A DNA stretch of 64,000 bases from Clostridia bacterium. GTDB taxonomy: Bacteria > Bacillota > Clostridia > Christensenellales > Borkfalkiaceae. The translations under genes and the position numbers were made by a program. The DNA lies in assembly GCA_017466825.1 (NCBI GenBank), contig JAFTTJ010000001.1:111123-175122 (forward strand), given 5' to 3'. The notes beneath the pieces are model-generated. The model saw only the letters and a program-made list of their open reading frames with translations. It ran no database searches and was not told the DNA's origin. Shown in pieces: positions 8,669 to 17,262 of this stretch. Within the stretch, counting starts at the first letter, position 1, and each line of letters starts with the position of its first letter.

Positions 8669-9228
8669 TTTAAAAACTCCTTAATAGTACTGTCTAATCT
8701 CTTGATGGGAAGCCCGACTACGTTGTCGTAATCGCCGTCGTAACTACAAACGAGCGGAAACCCGTCCTGTATGCCGTATGCGCCCGCTTTACCTTGCCAT
8801 AAATTACTGTCTAAATAATCTTGCAAAAGTTGGGGTGAAAGGTCGCTGAAAGTAACGCTCGTAGTTACGCTACCCGTCTCTCGCATACCTTTTGCAAAGA
8901 TAGCGTAACCCGTTATTACTTGGTGAGTTTTGCCCGAAAGTTCTAAAAGCATACGCTTGGCGTCGGCTTTATCAATAGGCTTGCCGTAAATCTTGCCGTC
9001 TAGCGCGACGACCGTGTCCGCGCCTAATACGACCGCCGTTTCGTCGCAACGGCTAAAAACGTCTTCCGCCTTGTTGATTGCGCACCTTACGGCGAACTTT
9101 TCGGGTGGGGTTATCCCGTCGAAAGCCCCTTCCTTTTGGCTTGGCTCAACCGCGAATTCATAGCCGAAATCTTGTAAAAGACTTTTGCGCCTTGGCGACG
9201 CGCTTGCTAAGATTAGTTTTTTGTTCAA
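8665..9228 (-). CDS. maf: Maf-like nucleoside triphosphate pyrophosphatase
   Basis: 187-residue house-cleaning pyrophosphatase; the dTTP/UTP class is likely but not proven. LILASASPRRK at the N-terminus, VLGADTVVALDGKIYGKP (active-site Asp) and GKAGAYGIQD are the family motifs. Translation starts at TTG (9226-9228), 9 nt after AAAGGGG. First gene of a pair with mreB. Confidence 0.92.
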   Translation of the reverse strand: MNKKLILASASPRRKSLLQDFGYEFAVEPSQKEGAFDGITPPEKFAVRCAINKAEDVFSRCDETAVVLGADTVVALDGKIYGKPIDKADAKRMLLELSGKTHQVITGYAIFAKGMRETGSVTTSVTFSDLSPQLLQDYLDSNLWQGKAGAYGIQDGFPLVCSYDGDYDNVVGLPIKRLDSTIKEFLK

Positions 9229-9331
9229 GGCACACTACCCCTTTTAAGCGTATTATTTATTATTATATAATAAAAGTCAACTTTTGTAAAGGCTTATTTT
9301 AATTTTTAAGCCAAAAAAGGAAAATATAACC

Positions 9332-9361
9332 AAAAAAACGCCCACGCTTTTTGCGTGGGCG
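9332..9361 (-). terminator. Terminator of the RNase P RNA gene
   Basis: 9-bp stem CGCCCACGC / GCGTGGGCG with TTTTTTT after it on the minus strand. Confidence 0.9.
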
Positions 9362-9375
9362 TAGTTTTTTAAAAA

Positions 9376-9717
9376 ATCGAGACGGCCTGTAAGCCGAGTT
9401 CTGTCATTTAATACGGTTATCTATCTAGACTTGCCGTTGCCGACAAGTTCAAGCGACGTTTTGCAGGTAGTCCCGACCGGCTATCTTATGGACTACCCCT
9501 ATCTTGCTCCGGATGGGGTTTACACAGCCTTCCACGTCTCCGCGGAAGCGGTGAGCTCTTACCTCGCCTTTTCATCCTTACCAACTAAAGTTGGCGGTAA
9601 TTTTCTGTTGCACTTTCCTTAAAGTCACCTTCACCGTCCGTTAGGCGGCATCCTGCCGTGTGGAGCTCGGACTTTCCTCGTGGGATTGCTCCCCCGCAAC
9701 CGTACAGCCGACTCGAC
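9376..9717 (-). ncRNA. rnpB: RNase P RNA
   Basis: Catalytic RNA of RNase P, about 342 nt, bacterial A-type appearance. On the minus strand it has the 5' P4-proximal GAGGAAAGTCCGAGCTCC, GGTAAGGATGAAAAGG, and the 3' ACAGAACTCGGCTTACAGG that pairs back with the 5' region. Start and end are set by promoter and terminator positions and may be off by a few bases. Confidence 0.95.
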
Positions 9718-9723
9718 CTAATT

Positions 9724-9752
9724 ATTTTAGCATAAAATTTTTAATTTGTCGA
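9724..9752 (-). promoter_or_regulatory. rnpB promoter
   Basis: On the minus strand TCGACA (9747-9752), 17-nt spacer, TAAAAT (9724-9729), placing +1 at the 5' end of the RNA. Confidence 0.8.
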
Positions 9753-9763
9753 GCGGTTAATAA

Positions 9764-9793
9764 ACGCGGGGCGAAAAATTTTTCGCTCCGCGC
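9764..9793 (-). terminator. Terminator of the leucine-rich-repeat gene
   Basis: GC-rich inverted repeat around GGCGAAAAATTTTTCGC flanked by GCGG/CCGC. The T tract on the minus strand is weak (TTTATT). Confidence 0.6.
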
Positions 9794-9807
9794 TTTTGAT
9801 TGAGTTT

Positions 9808-12800
9808 TTACCAATGGGCTACGTTGCCGTCTTCGTCGTAATGCCAGTAGTTTCCACTGTCAGTAGGCACGTCATCTTCGTTTTCAACGTAATAGTATAC
9901 CGTTAGGTATTTTGCGTCTCTTTCTGATTTTGAAACGTTATTCCAATCTCTTTCGCTACCTTCGTAGTAAACCGTCATAGATTTATGAATAACAATAGCG
10001 CCTTCTTCAATCTCTTTTAGTGATATAGGCAAGATTGCGCTCGTCGCATTTGTATAACGGAATGCGTAATAGTCAATCTTTGTAACGTTATTAGGAAGGA
10101 CTACGTTTTCTTCTTCCCCTTTGTATTTTATTAAAATTACTTCTAAGCCTTCGATATACGTAGTACAGTTATTCACGTATTGTAGTTTACTATCTTGGAG
10201 ACGACTTGTTATTAAATGTTTTGCGTAGTATGCAACGTAACCGTTTGTCGTTTTTCCCTTTTCTATTTTTAATGAAGAATAATTACTAATTTCTACCAAA
10301 GACGTACACCCTTCAAAGGCGGACGTTCCAATAGTCGTTATATTACTTCCAATCACCACAGACGTAAGCATTTCACAATCTTTAAATACTCCCGCTCCTA
10401 TATAAGTGTGAGCAGTAACGTAATTTTCTAATTTTCTACACTCAGCAAATGCGTAATCGTAAATCTTGTCGGCAACCGAACCACCGCCGCTTATTGAAAC
10501 GGTTTTTAAACTATCGCAATCGTAAAAAGCGTATTTGCCGATTGAAGTTAAATAGGAATTTACAATTACCGTTTTTAAACTATCGCAATTGTAAAAAGCA
10601 TAATCGTTTATGGATTTTAAGTTACTAGGCAAACTAATTTCCGTCAAGAGTTTTCCGTCTATGTACAAAGCGCGCGAATAATACAATGGACTAGCATACC
10701 TATCTACAAATTTATTTGACAACCAGTCAGAACGATATTTCACGGTACACGTACGCAAATTACTACACCCAAAAAACGCATTACGTCCAAACGTAATTCC
10801 GCCACTTTTGAAATTTACCGTTTGCAAATTAACGCAATTTTCAAAAGCGCCTTCCCCTATGCTACTTACGTTAGTTCCAAAATTTACTTCAATAAGATTG
10901 TCGCAATTTTCAAACGCTCCGCTATTAACGGCAGTAACCCCCGAACCAAGCGTAACGGTTTTAATTACTTCATTATTATAAAAAGCGTAGGCTTTAACTT
11001 TTGCGTCAACTATAGTCACGTCTGGGCTACTACCAACGTATGCGCACACGTAAGTGTCGCCTTGGTCGTCAACGTATAAAACCAAGCCGTCTTGCGTTAC
11101 GGACAATTTTGATTCTTCTTGGTCGGAATTATATATATGCTTAGCATAGTAACCAACGTAGCCGTGCGTACCAGTTCCTTTTTTGATATCTAAAGAAGAC
11201 TTATTATTAATTTCTAACAAATTAATGCAGTCATTAAAAGCATAAGAGCCTATTTTAGTCAAAGATTCGGGGATGTCTACGCCTATAAGCCCGTAACAAC
11301 TATAAAACGCGTAACTTGAAATTTCGGTAACTGTCTCTGGGATTTGCAAAATTGCTACGCACTCTCCGTTGACGCTAAATCGTTTGGCATAATAAATAGG
11401 GTTGCACGCTTCGCTTAAAAAGTTTATAGAACACCAAGTAGCAAGGTTGCCTACTTCAACGTTTTTTAAACCTTCCGGAAAGGATGTCGATATTTTACTT
11501 AGGGTATCGGGGACAACGTAATTATCCGTTTGCGCAAAGGCGTATTGTAAAAGTTCTGAGCCGTCTTGCGTATATAAATGCCCGTCTATTGAAGAGTAAA
11601 AGGGGTTTTCCGAACTTACCGTAAAACGTTGCAAATTAGAACAATTTCTAAAATTTTTAGCAACGGCAAAAATTTCTACCGAAGACGGTATTACAACTTC
11701 TTTTAAACTTGCCCCTGTTATGGAATACGGCTTTATTTCGGTTATTCCTTGGGGTATTTGTAAAACTTCGAGTTTGCCTTGCCCCGGAATAGATATACAC
11801 GCGCCGTAAAAAAGCGGATTTGCATCATAATTCGCAAAATCTATCTTTAACCATTTAGCCAAATCCTTAATAAAAACTTCTTCTATTTGATCACAAGCGT
11901 CAAACGCAGAATTGCCAACGCTCGTTAAAGTGCTAGGAAAACTTACGCTCTTTAATTTTTTACACTGGTCAAATGCGGACTCTCCTATTGAAACTAACCC
12001 TTCCGGCAAGACCAAGGTTTTAATGGCGCAGCCTCTAAATGCGTATGTTCCTATTTCCGTCAAATTTTCGTCAAAGGATACGTAGGACAATTTTGTACAA
12101 CCGTAAAAAGTTGAGTCTTCTATCTTTTGAAGATTTTTTATGCTAACCCACTCAAGCCCCTTGCAACCATAAAAAGCCCTCTCGCCGATTTCCGTACAGT
12201 TTAAAGTAATCTCTCCAAGAATATTACTGCAATTGTAAAAAGCTCTCTCGCCGATTTTAGTTAAAGACGGAGTAAATCCATTTACGTTTCCGCTAGTACC
12301 CACGGGTTTAATATTGACAAGATTGTTGCAACCAGAAAAAGCGCTATCGCCAATCGTATGCAAATTTCTTTGGGGTAAGAATACCGTAATTAAATTATCA
12401 CAACCGTAAAAGGCCTTTTCACCTATTTCAGTAATTGCGTCGTGCATCGTTACGCTATATATTGAATTACATCCAAGAAAAACGCCTTTTTTTAGCTGTC
12501 TGATATTTTTCGGAATTTCGATATCCGTTACGAGTTCGTAATTGACGTATAAATCACAATCGTTTGACAACGGGTTTGATTCTATATCCGCCTGACACCA
12601 GGAAACTAACGAATCGATATAAACGGCTTCAAGCCCGGTACACCCCAAAAACGCGTCTTTTCCTATCGTCTTTACACTTGACGGAATTACGACGCTTTTT
12701 ATATTTACGCAATTATTAAACGCTTTAGGCGCAATTGCTTTTACCGTCCCGTTTTTTGACGGAATAACGAGATTTTCTTCGGTAGTAGCCGAACCGAATA

Positions 12801-13569
12801 CGATGCCTGTAACGGTGTAAACTCCGTCTATGTAATCAAAATTTAATCCTGGAGTTGAATAATTAGCAAAACAGTCTTTACAAGTATTATTGACGTATGC
12901 GTGATTTGCAAGTTCGCCGTAATCACTTTCGCAAATAGTACAAACGGCTCTTTTTACGCAGGTTGCTATTCCGCCGTGATGATTTTCTTTTTCTGTCCTT
13001 TCTCCACACTCGCATTCAAACCAATGCGACGAGCCGTCGTAATCTAATTTTGAATAATCGTGAGAGTTTGGATCTGTTTCGCCATACTCAGTTTGGCAAA
13101 CTGTGCACTTGGCTTTATTCGTACAAGACGCAATTCCACCGTAATGCTCTACTCGCTCGTTAGATTTACCGCATGCACATTCCGACCAGTGGTACTCTTG
13201 ATCAAATTTTACTATATCATAAAGGTGCGCTTCGCTATTTAGCGAGCCGTATTCTTCACCGCACAAAGAGCACTTTGCCAAGAACGAGCAGGTTGCGGTT
13301 CCCCCTTTATGTGCATAAAACTCACCTTGTAAACCACATTCACACTCGTACCAATGACTGCGAGAATCACTCTTTAATATATTAAGTTCGTGGTTATGAG
13401 AATTTTCGCTAGATAAAGTTTCACTCGTAAAACTTTCACCCGACGAAATTCCCGACTCATCCGTTATCTCTTGACCGCATCCCATACAACCTTGCTCACC
13501 GCAAGAAACGGCAATACTTAAAGATAATGTTAACAACAAAAATAGTAGTTTGAAAACGTTATTTTTCAT
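9808..13569 (-). CDS. BspA-type leucine-rich-repeat lipoprotein with zinc-ribbon-like repeats
   Basis: About 1253 residues, starting at the ATG at 13569 behind GGGAG; the longer upstream frame has no signal peptide. The N-terminus is a lipoprotein-like signal (hydrophobic stretch ending AVSC). Next come three or four ~45-residue repeats with the pattern H-W-x-E-C-x-C-G...H-x-GG-x-A-T/S-C...C-x-x-C...YG. Then follow some 25 LRR_5 repeats (IGxxAFxxCxxL), the fold of BspA-like adhesins. The tail has SGNYWHYDEDGNVAHW. Secreted and probably membrane-anchored; ligand unknown. Its promoter carries an operator-like palindrome beside a dead XRE gene. Confidence 0.85.
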   Translation of the reverse strand: MKNNVFKLLFLLLTLSLSIAVSCGEQGCMGCGQEITDESGISSGESFTSETLSSENSHNHELNILKSDSRSHWYECECGLQGEFYAHKGGTATCSFLAKCSLCGEEYGSLNSEAHLYDIVKFDQEYHWSECACGKSNERVEHYGGIASCTNKAKCTVCQTEYGETDPNSHDYSKLDYDGSSHWFECECGERTEKENHHGGIATCVKRAVCTICESDYGELANHAYVNNTCKDCFANYSTPGLNFDYIDGVYTVTGIVFGSATTEENLVIPSKNGTVKAIAPKAFNNCVNIKSVVIPSSVKTIGKDAFLGCTGLEAVYIDSLVSWCQADIESNPLSNDCDLYVNYELVTDIEIPKNIRQLKKGVFLGCNSIYSVTMHDAITEIGEKAFYGCDNLITVFLPQRNLHTIGDSAFSGCNNLVNIKPVGTSGNVNGFTPSLTKIGERAFYNCSNILGEITLNCTEIGERAFYGCKGLEWVSIKNLQKIEDSTFYGCTKLSYVSFDENLTEIGTYAFRGCAIKTLVLPEGLVSIGESAFDQCKKLKSVSFPSTLTSVGNSAFDACDQIEEVFIKDLAKWLKIDFANYDANPLFYGACISIPGQGKLEVLQIPQGITEIKPYSITGASLKEVVIPSSVEIFAVAKNFRNCSNLQRFTVSSENPFYSSIDGHLYTQDGSELLQYAFAQTDNYVVPDTLSKISTSFPEGLKNVEVGNLATWCSINFLSEACNPIYYAKRFSVNGECVAILQIPETVTEISSYAFYSCYGLIGVDIPESLTKIGSYAFNDCINLLEINNKSSLDIKKGTGTHGYVGYYAKHIYNSDQEESKLSVTQDGLVLYVDDQGDTYVCAYVGSSPDVTIVDAKVKAYAFYNNEVIKTVTLGSGVTAVNSGAFENCDNLIEVNFGTNVSSIGEGAFENCVNLQTVNFKSGGITFGRNAFFGCSNLRTCTVKYRSDWLSNKFVDRYASPLYYSRALYIDGKLLTEISLPSNLKSINDYAFYNCDSLKTVIVNSYLTSIGKYAFYDCDSLKTVSISGGGSVADKIYDYAFAECRKLENYVTAHTYIGAGVFKDCEMLTSVVIGSNITTIGTSAFEGCTSLVEISNYSSLKIEKGKTTNGYVAYYAKHLITSRLQDSKLQYVNNCTTYIEGLEVILIKYKGEEENVVLPNNVTKIDYYAFRYTNATSAILPISLKEIEEGAIVIHKSMTVYYEGSERDWNNVSKSERDAKYLTVYYYVENEDDVPTDSGNYWHYDEDGNVAHW

Positions 13570-13615
13570 TTTTGCTCCCTTTTTTATTTCTACTGCGTAA
13601 ATATCGCATAACAAA

Positions 13616-13644
13616 ATTTTACACCACTCAGTGATGTATGTCAA
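13616..13644 (-). promoter_or_regulatory. Promoter with embedded operator-like palindrome for the LRR lipoprotein
   Basis: Minus strand: TTGACA (13639-13644), exactly 17 nt, TAAAAT (13616-13621). The spacer holds a near-perfect 17-bp inverted repeat at 13621-13637 (ACAxCACTxAGTGxTGT), a natural repressor-site position. Confidence 0.7.
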
Positions 13645-13677
13645 CCGTTTCACATTACTTTGTGGTAACATTAAACT

Positions 13678-13883
13678 ATGGAAATCGTAAAATCAGTAGG
13701 TAACGAATTAAAACAGGTTCGCAAAGCAAAAGGACTAACGTAAACGGATGTTGCTGAAAAGTTTATATAACTCAGCAGAAATACAGTAGATTTAAAAACG
13801 GCGTATTTGAACTTAATTACAGTCAAATAGTTTTGATATGTAAATTTTTAGATATTACACCGAACAATTTATTTGATTTTTAA
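13678..13883 (+). pseudogene. Decayed XRE-family transcriptional regulator
   Basis: Reading from the ATG gives MEIVKSVGNELKQVRKAKGL then T-stop-TDVAEKF, where a CAA-to-TAA change would restore the Q of a normal helix-turn-helix. A second stop follows. The recognition-helix-like SRNTVD is in frame. After a frame change the end of a Cro-like protein is seen (ICKFLDITPNNLFDF then stop). At least two stops and one frameshift, so it is non-functional as read. It is divergent from the LRR gene and next to that gene's operator-like palindrome. Confidence 0.75.
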
Positions 13884-13956
13884 AAGCTACGCTTTGATAT
13901 GTAATTAGCGTCGTTTTTTTATAAAACCACCTATAAGTCGATAAACGATATAAAAA

Positions 13957-13984
13957 GGGCTGAAACGCAAAAGCGTTTCAGCCC
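13957..13984 (-). terminator. fucI terminator
   Basis: 12-bp perfect stem GGGCTGAAACGC / GCGTTTCAGCCC with a short AT loop and TTTTT on the minus strand. Confidence 0.9.
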
Positions 13985-14001
13985 GATTGTTTTACTTGTT
14001 T

Positions 14002-15837
14002 TTAGTATTTTTTATACATAGGTCCATAAGCCTTACAAGCACGGTAATCTTGACCTTCTTTATCCATACCGAAAGCATTCCAGCAAGCGGGACGATAAAT
14101 GTCTTCTTCGGGAACGTTGTGCATACATACGGGAATACGAAGCATTGAACACATAGTGATAAGGTCTGCGCCGATATGTCCGTAAGAGATTGCGCCGTGG
14201 TTTGCGCCCCAGTTTTGCATTACTTCGTAAGCGGTTTTGAAAGGACTACCTTCCTTGCCGTCGCAACGTGGAGCAAACCAAGTACAAGGCCAAGTGGGGT
14301 TAGTTCTCTTCATCAACTTATCGTTTACGTCTTTAGGAAGATTTACAGTCCAACCTTCGGCAATTTGAAGTACAGGACCTAAACCTTTTACTAAATTAAG
14401 TCTTATCATAGTAACGGGCATTTCGGCATAAGTATCGAAATGGCTTGAGAAACCGCCGCCACGGAAGTTATCAAAACCTGCTTCGCACCAAACGGTAGCG
14501 TCGGTCATCTTTTTAATATCTTCGTCGGTTACTTCCCACCATTTTTTCATAACGGCGTTGCCGTTTTCATCCGTACATACACCACTTGCGTCTAAGCACG
14601 CCGCGCCAGAGTTTAAAAGGTGAATAATACCGTCGGACTTTTTTGCCTTGCCTTCAAGTTTATAGCCGGTAACCCTTTCAGTAGCTTCGCCCGACCAATA
14701 AGTACGAACGTCCGCAAAGATTTGCGCTCTGTGGGTTAACAGACGCATCATAAGCATACCCATTCCGTTTAAAACGTCGTTTTCAGTAGCCAAGGTATAC
14801 GGCTCTCTTGCGCCTTGATAGTCAAAGGTAGAACTAAGAAGGGCTTCGGGATAGTCGCAGTTGGGCCAATGGTCGGTCCATTGACGTTGACCTTGGAAAC
14901 CGCCTGCAATGGCGTTGTGGCCTGCTCTTTCTTCAATGAAAGCGTCGGGAAGGCTGTCGTTACCTGCCATTAAGTCTTTAATTATACAGTACATTTTAAC
15001 CGTGAATTCCCATTGTTTATCCTTTTCTTCACGGGTGAATTTAATCTTATGGTCCTTGCCAAGGAAAGGTACGGTATCGGGGTTATCGTCCCAACCTTCT
15101 TTACAATGCTCTTTAGTCCAAGCGAGCGCTTTTTGGAATTCTTCTTCGTTATAGATACCTTCTTCCATACGGCGAAGAACTTCGACTTCGTCAACGGATT
15201 CGATACGCATACCGAAATAACTTTCCATCATATCTTGGTCTACGATTGAGCCTGCAATACCCATACATTGCGAGCCGATTTGAAGGTACGATTTACCGCG
15301 CATCGTAGCAACTGCGACTGCGGCGCGACCAAAACGAAGAAGTTTTTCTTTAACGTCTTCAGGAATTTCGTTTACTTGGTCTAAATCTTGAACTTCGTGA
15401 CCGTAAATACCAAACGCAGGAAGTCCCTTTTGAGCGTGACCTGCAAGTACGGCAGCGAGATAAACCGCGCCCGGTCTTTCAGTACCGTTAAAGCCCCAAA
15501 CGCCCTTGATAGTTTCGGGGTTCATATCCATAGTTTCGCTACCGTAACACCAACAAGACGTTACCGACAAGGTAATTGAAACGCCTGCTTTTCTGAACTT
15601 GTCTTCACAAGCGGCTGCTTCGGGTACGCGACCGATACAAGTATCAGCCATAACTACTTTTACAGGCTCGCCGTTAGAATAGAAAAGATTTTCTTCAAAG
15701 AGTTTTTTTGCAGCGTGAGCCATTGCCCATACGGTGGGCTCGAGTGATTCACGGAGCATCATAGGTCCGCGACGACCGTCAATACAAGGACGAATACCAA
15801 TTACGGGATAATCGCCGATATATCTTGATTTTGCCAT
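14002..15837 (-). CDS. fucI: L-fucose isomerase
   Basis: Interconverts L-fucose and L-fuculose (also D-arabinose/D-ribulose), the first step of host-glycan fucose use. 611 residues from the ATG behind GGGAGG (15837), slightly longer than the usual ~590. IGIRPCIDGRRGPMMLRESL near the N-terminus, ADTCIGRVPEAA and TSCWCYGSETMDM are strongly family-specific. No fuculokinase, aldolase or transporter is nearby, so the rest of the pathway must be elsewhere or the enzyme serves another sugar. Confidence 0.93.
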   Translation of the reverse strand: MAKSRYIGDYPVIGIRPCIDGRRGPMMLRESLEPTVWAMAHAAKKLFEENLFYSNGEPVKVVMADTCIGRVPEAAACEDKFRKAGVSITLSVTSCWCYGSETMDMNPETIKGVWGFNGTERPGAVYLAAVLAGHAQKGLPAFGIYGHEVQDLDQVNEIPEDVKEKLLRFGRAAVAVATMRGKSYLQIGSQCMGIAGSIVDQDMMESYFGMRIESVDEVEVLRRMEEGIYNEEEFQKALAWTKEHCKEGWDDNPDTVPFLGKDHKIKFTREEKDKQWEFTVKMYCIIKDLMAGNDSLPDAFIEERAGHNAIAGGFQGQRQWTDHWPNCDYPEALLSSTFDYQGAREPYTLATENDVLNGMGMLMMRLLTHRAQIFADVRTYWSGEATERVTGYKLEGKAKKSDGIIHLLNSGAACLDASGVCTDENGNAVMKKWWEVTDEDIKKMTDATVWCEAGFDNFRGGGFSSHFDTYAEMPVTMIRLNLVKGLGPVLQIAEGWTVNLPKDVNDKLMKRTNPTWPCTWFAPRCDGKEGSPFKTAYEVMQNWGANHGAISYGHIGADLITMCSMLRIPVCMHNVPEEDIYRPACWNAFGMDKEGQDYRACKAYGPMYKKY

Positions 15838-15879
15838 TTTATTTTCCTCCCATTTTATATGGTTTTTATTACAAATAAT

Positions 15880-15909
15880 ATTATAATACGGGGAGTTTTG
15901 ATTTGTCAA
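15880..15909 (-). promoter_or_regulatory. fucI promoter
   Basis: Minus strand TTGACA (15904-15909), 18-nt spacer, TATAAT (15880-15885). Confidence 0.75.
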
Positions 15910-15954
15910 GGCAAGTTTAAAAATTTTCTTTATAAAACTTGTTTTATAAGTAAA

Positions 15955-15980
15955 GCCCGAAAGTTTTGCGACTTTCGGAC
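15955..15980 (-). terminator. Probable ddl operon terminator
   Basis: Inverted repeat GTCCGAAAGT / ACTTTCGGGC 100 nt after ddl. The T tract is short (TTTA), so termination may be weak. The rest of 15910-16083 shows only AT-rich sequence and the palindrome TATAAAACTTGTTTTATA. Confidence 0.5.
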
Positions 15981-16083
15981 CTTTATATAAAGTTTAAAAT
16001 CGATTGTATCCTATAAAAGTAAAACGCACCTTATCGAATTTTACAGTAGAAGATTAAAAGTAACACGCTCTTTTAAGCGCCCT

Positions 16084-17190
16084 TTATTTTTTTAAAGATT
16101 TAACGTCGAGCATATTGCAATCAAAAGTAAAAGTCGACTGCAAATAAGAGTTGAAATCGGCAACGGCGGTAGCAATAAGTCGGTTTAACATTTCTCTAAA
16201 AGCGCCTGTGTCCTTGCAAAGCAAATAATATGAAAGCGAACCGGGCACGGAATTGATTTCGTTTACGAAAACCTTATCCCTCGAGAGCAAAAAGTCTATG
16301 CGGACAACGCCTGAAAACCCTAATTTCCGATAGATTTCCGCCGTTATTTTTCTTATTTTTTCAGTCGTTTGCACGTCTAGTTGGGCGGGGAACGCCTTTT
16401 CAGTAGGGCGGTTGTATTTGTCGTCGAACGAAAGCATTTCTCCGTTTACCGAAGGCTCTTCAAGGGGCGAAACGATAATTTTTCCGTCCGCTCGATACAC
16501 CGCGCAGTTTATCTCTCTAAACCCGATTAAAGCGGGCTCGACGATTATTTTATAATCATATTTAAAGGCGTAGTCAATGTCTTTTTGAAGTTCTTCACCG
16601 TCCTTTGCCACTTTAATTCCTATGCTACTGCCCAAATTTGCAGGCTTTACGATTAGCGGATAGGCAAAGGTCTTTTCTATAAGTTTTAACGAATAATTTT
16701 TGCGCACGTAATAACCGTCACGCTTTAAGCGCACGCAAGGTAGACAATCCACGCCGATACCCTTTAAGGCTATTTTAGTAAACTCTTTATCCATAGCGAG
16801 CGACGAAGGGAATATATCGGACGAAACGCAAGGTATTTTTGCCATTTTTAAAAGAGCGAACAAACTGCCGTTTTCCCCCGTGCCACCGTGCATACAATTT
16901 ATTGCGCAATACACGGGAATAGGGTTTGTAAGTTTTGATTTTTTTACTTGATATAAAAGATTTTCATAAGGCAAAATTGCCACTTTTTTTAACTTTTTAA
17001 AGTTTGCGTTTTTAAAGTAGCAAACGTCTTTCATCTCGTCGCCCGTGTACCACTCGCCGTTTTTTGCAACGTATACGGGCACAGCGGTATACTCGCTACT
17101 ATCCAAACAGTTGAGCGCCATTACGCCCGTAATTATCGACACGTCGTGCTCGCAACTTTCTCCACCAAAAAACACTAAAATATTCTTCAT
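16084..17190 (-). CDS. ddl: D-alanine--D-alanine ligase
   Basis: ATP-grasp enzyme making the D-Ala-D-Ala dipeptide for peptidoglycan, 368 residues. FFGGESCEHDVSIITG at the N-terminus, HGGTGENGSL, the ATP-grasp PLIVKPANLGSSIGI and the metal-binding VNEINSVPGSLSYY near the C-terminus are diagnostic. It lies 72 nt after murF, which consumes its product. A copy of the dispersed 13-mer sits in the gap (17222-17234). Whether it makes D-Ala-D-Ala or D-Ala-D-Ser/Lac cannot be settled by eye. Confidence 0.92.
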   Translation of the reverse strand: MKNILVFFGGESCEHDVSIITGVMALNCLDSSEYTAVPVYVAKNGEWYTGDEMKDVCYFKNANFKKLKKVAILPYENLLYQVKKSKLTNPIPVYCAINCMHGGTGENGSLFALLKMAKIPCVSSDIFPSSLAMDKEFTKIALKGIGVDCLPCVRLKRDGYYVRKNYSLKLIEKTFAYPLIVKPANLGSSIGIKVAKDGEELQKDIDYAFKYDYKIIVEPALIGFREINCAVYRADGKIIVSPLEEPSVNGEMLSFDDKYNRPTEKAFPAQLDVQTTEKIRKITAEIYRKLGFSGVVRIDFLLSRDKVFVNEINSVPGSLSYYLLCKDTGAFREMLNRLIATAVADFNSYLQSTFTFDCNMLDVKSLKK

Positions 17191-17262
17191 TTTATCTCCT
17201 TTTTAATATTTATAACCCTATTAATCGACTTATACGGGAGTTTTTGTCCAATTTTTATCAAA

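Noticed and set aside
9431-9622. 63-codon plus-strand open frame
   Set aside because: It lies within RNase P RNA on the opposite strand.
13678-13883. Stop codon reassignment (TAA as Gln) to explain the broken XRE gene
   Set aside because: All other genes end normally at TAA/TAG/TGA, and the XRE frame also contains a frameshift, so decay is simpler.
16084-17190. Vancomycin-resistance-type (D-Ala-D-Lac) ligase
   Set aside because: No vanH/vanX partners are present, and the gene sits beside murF as a housekeeping ddl.
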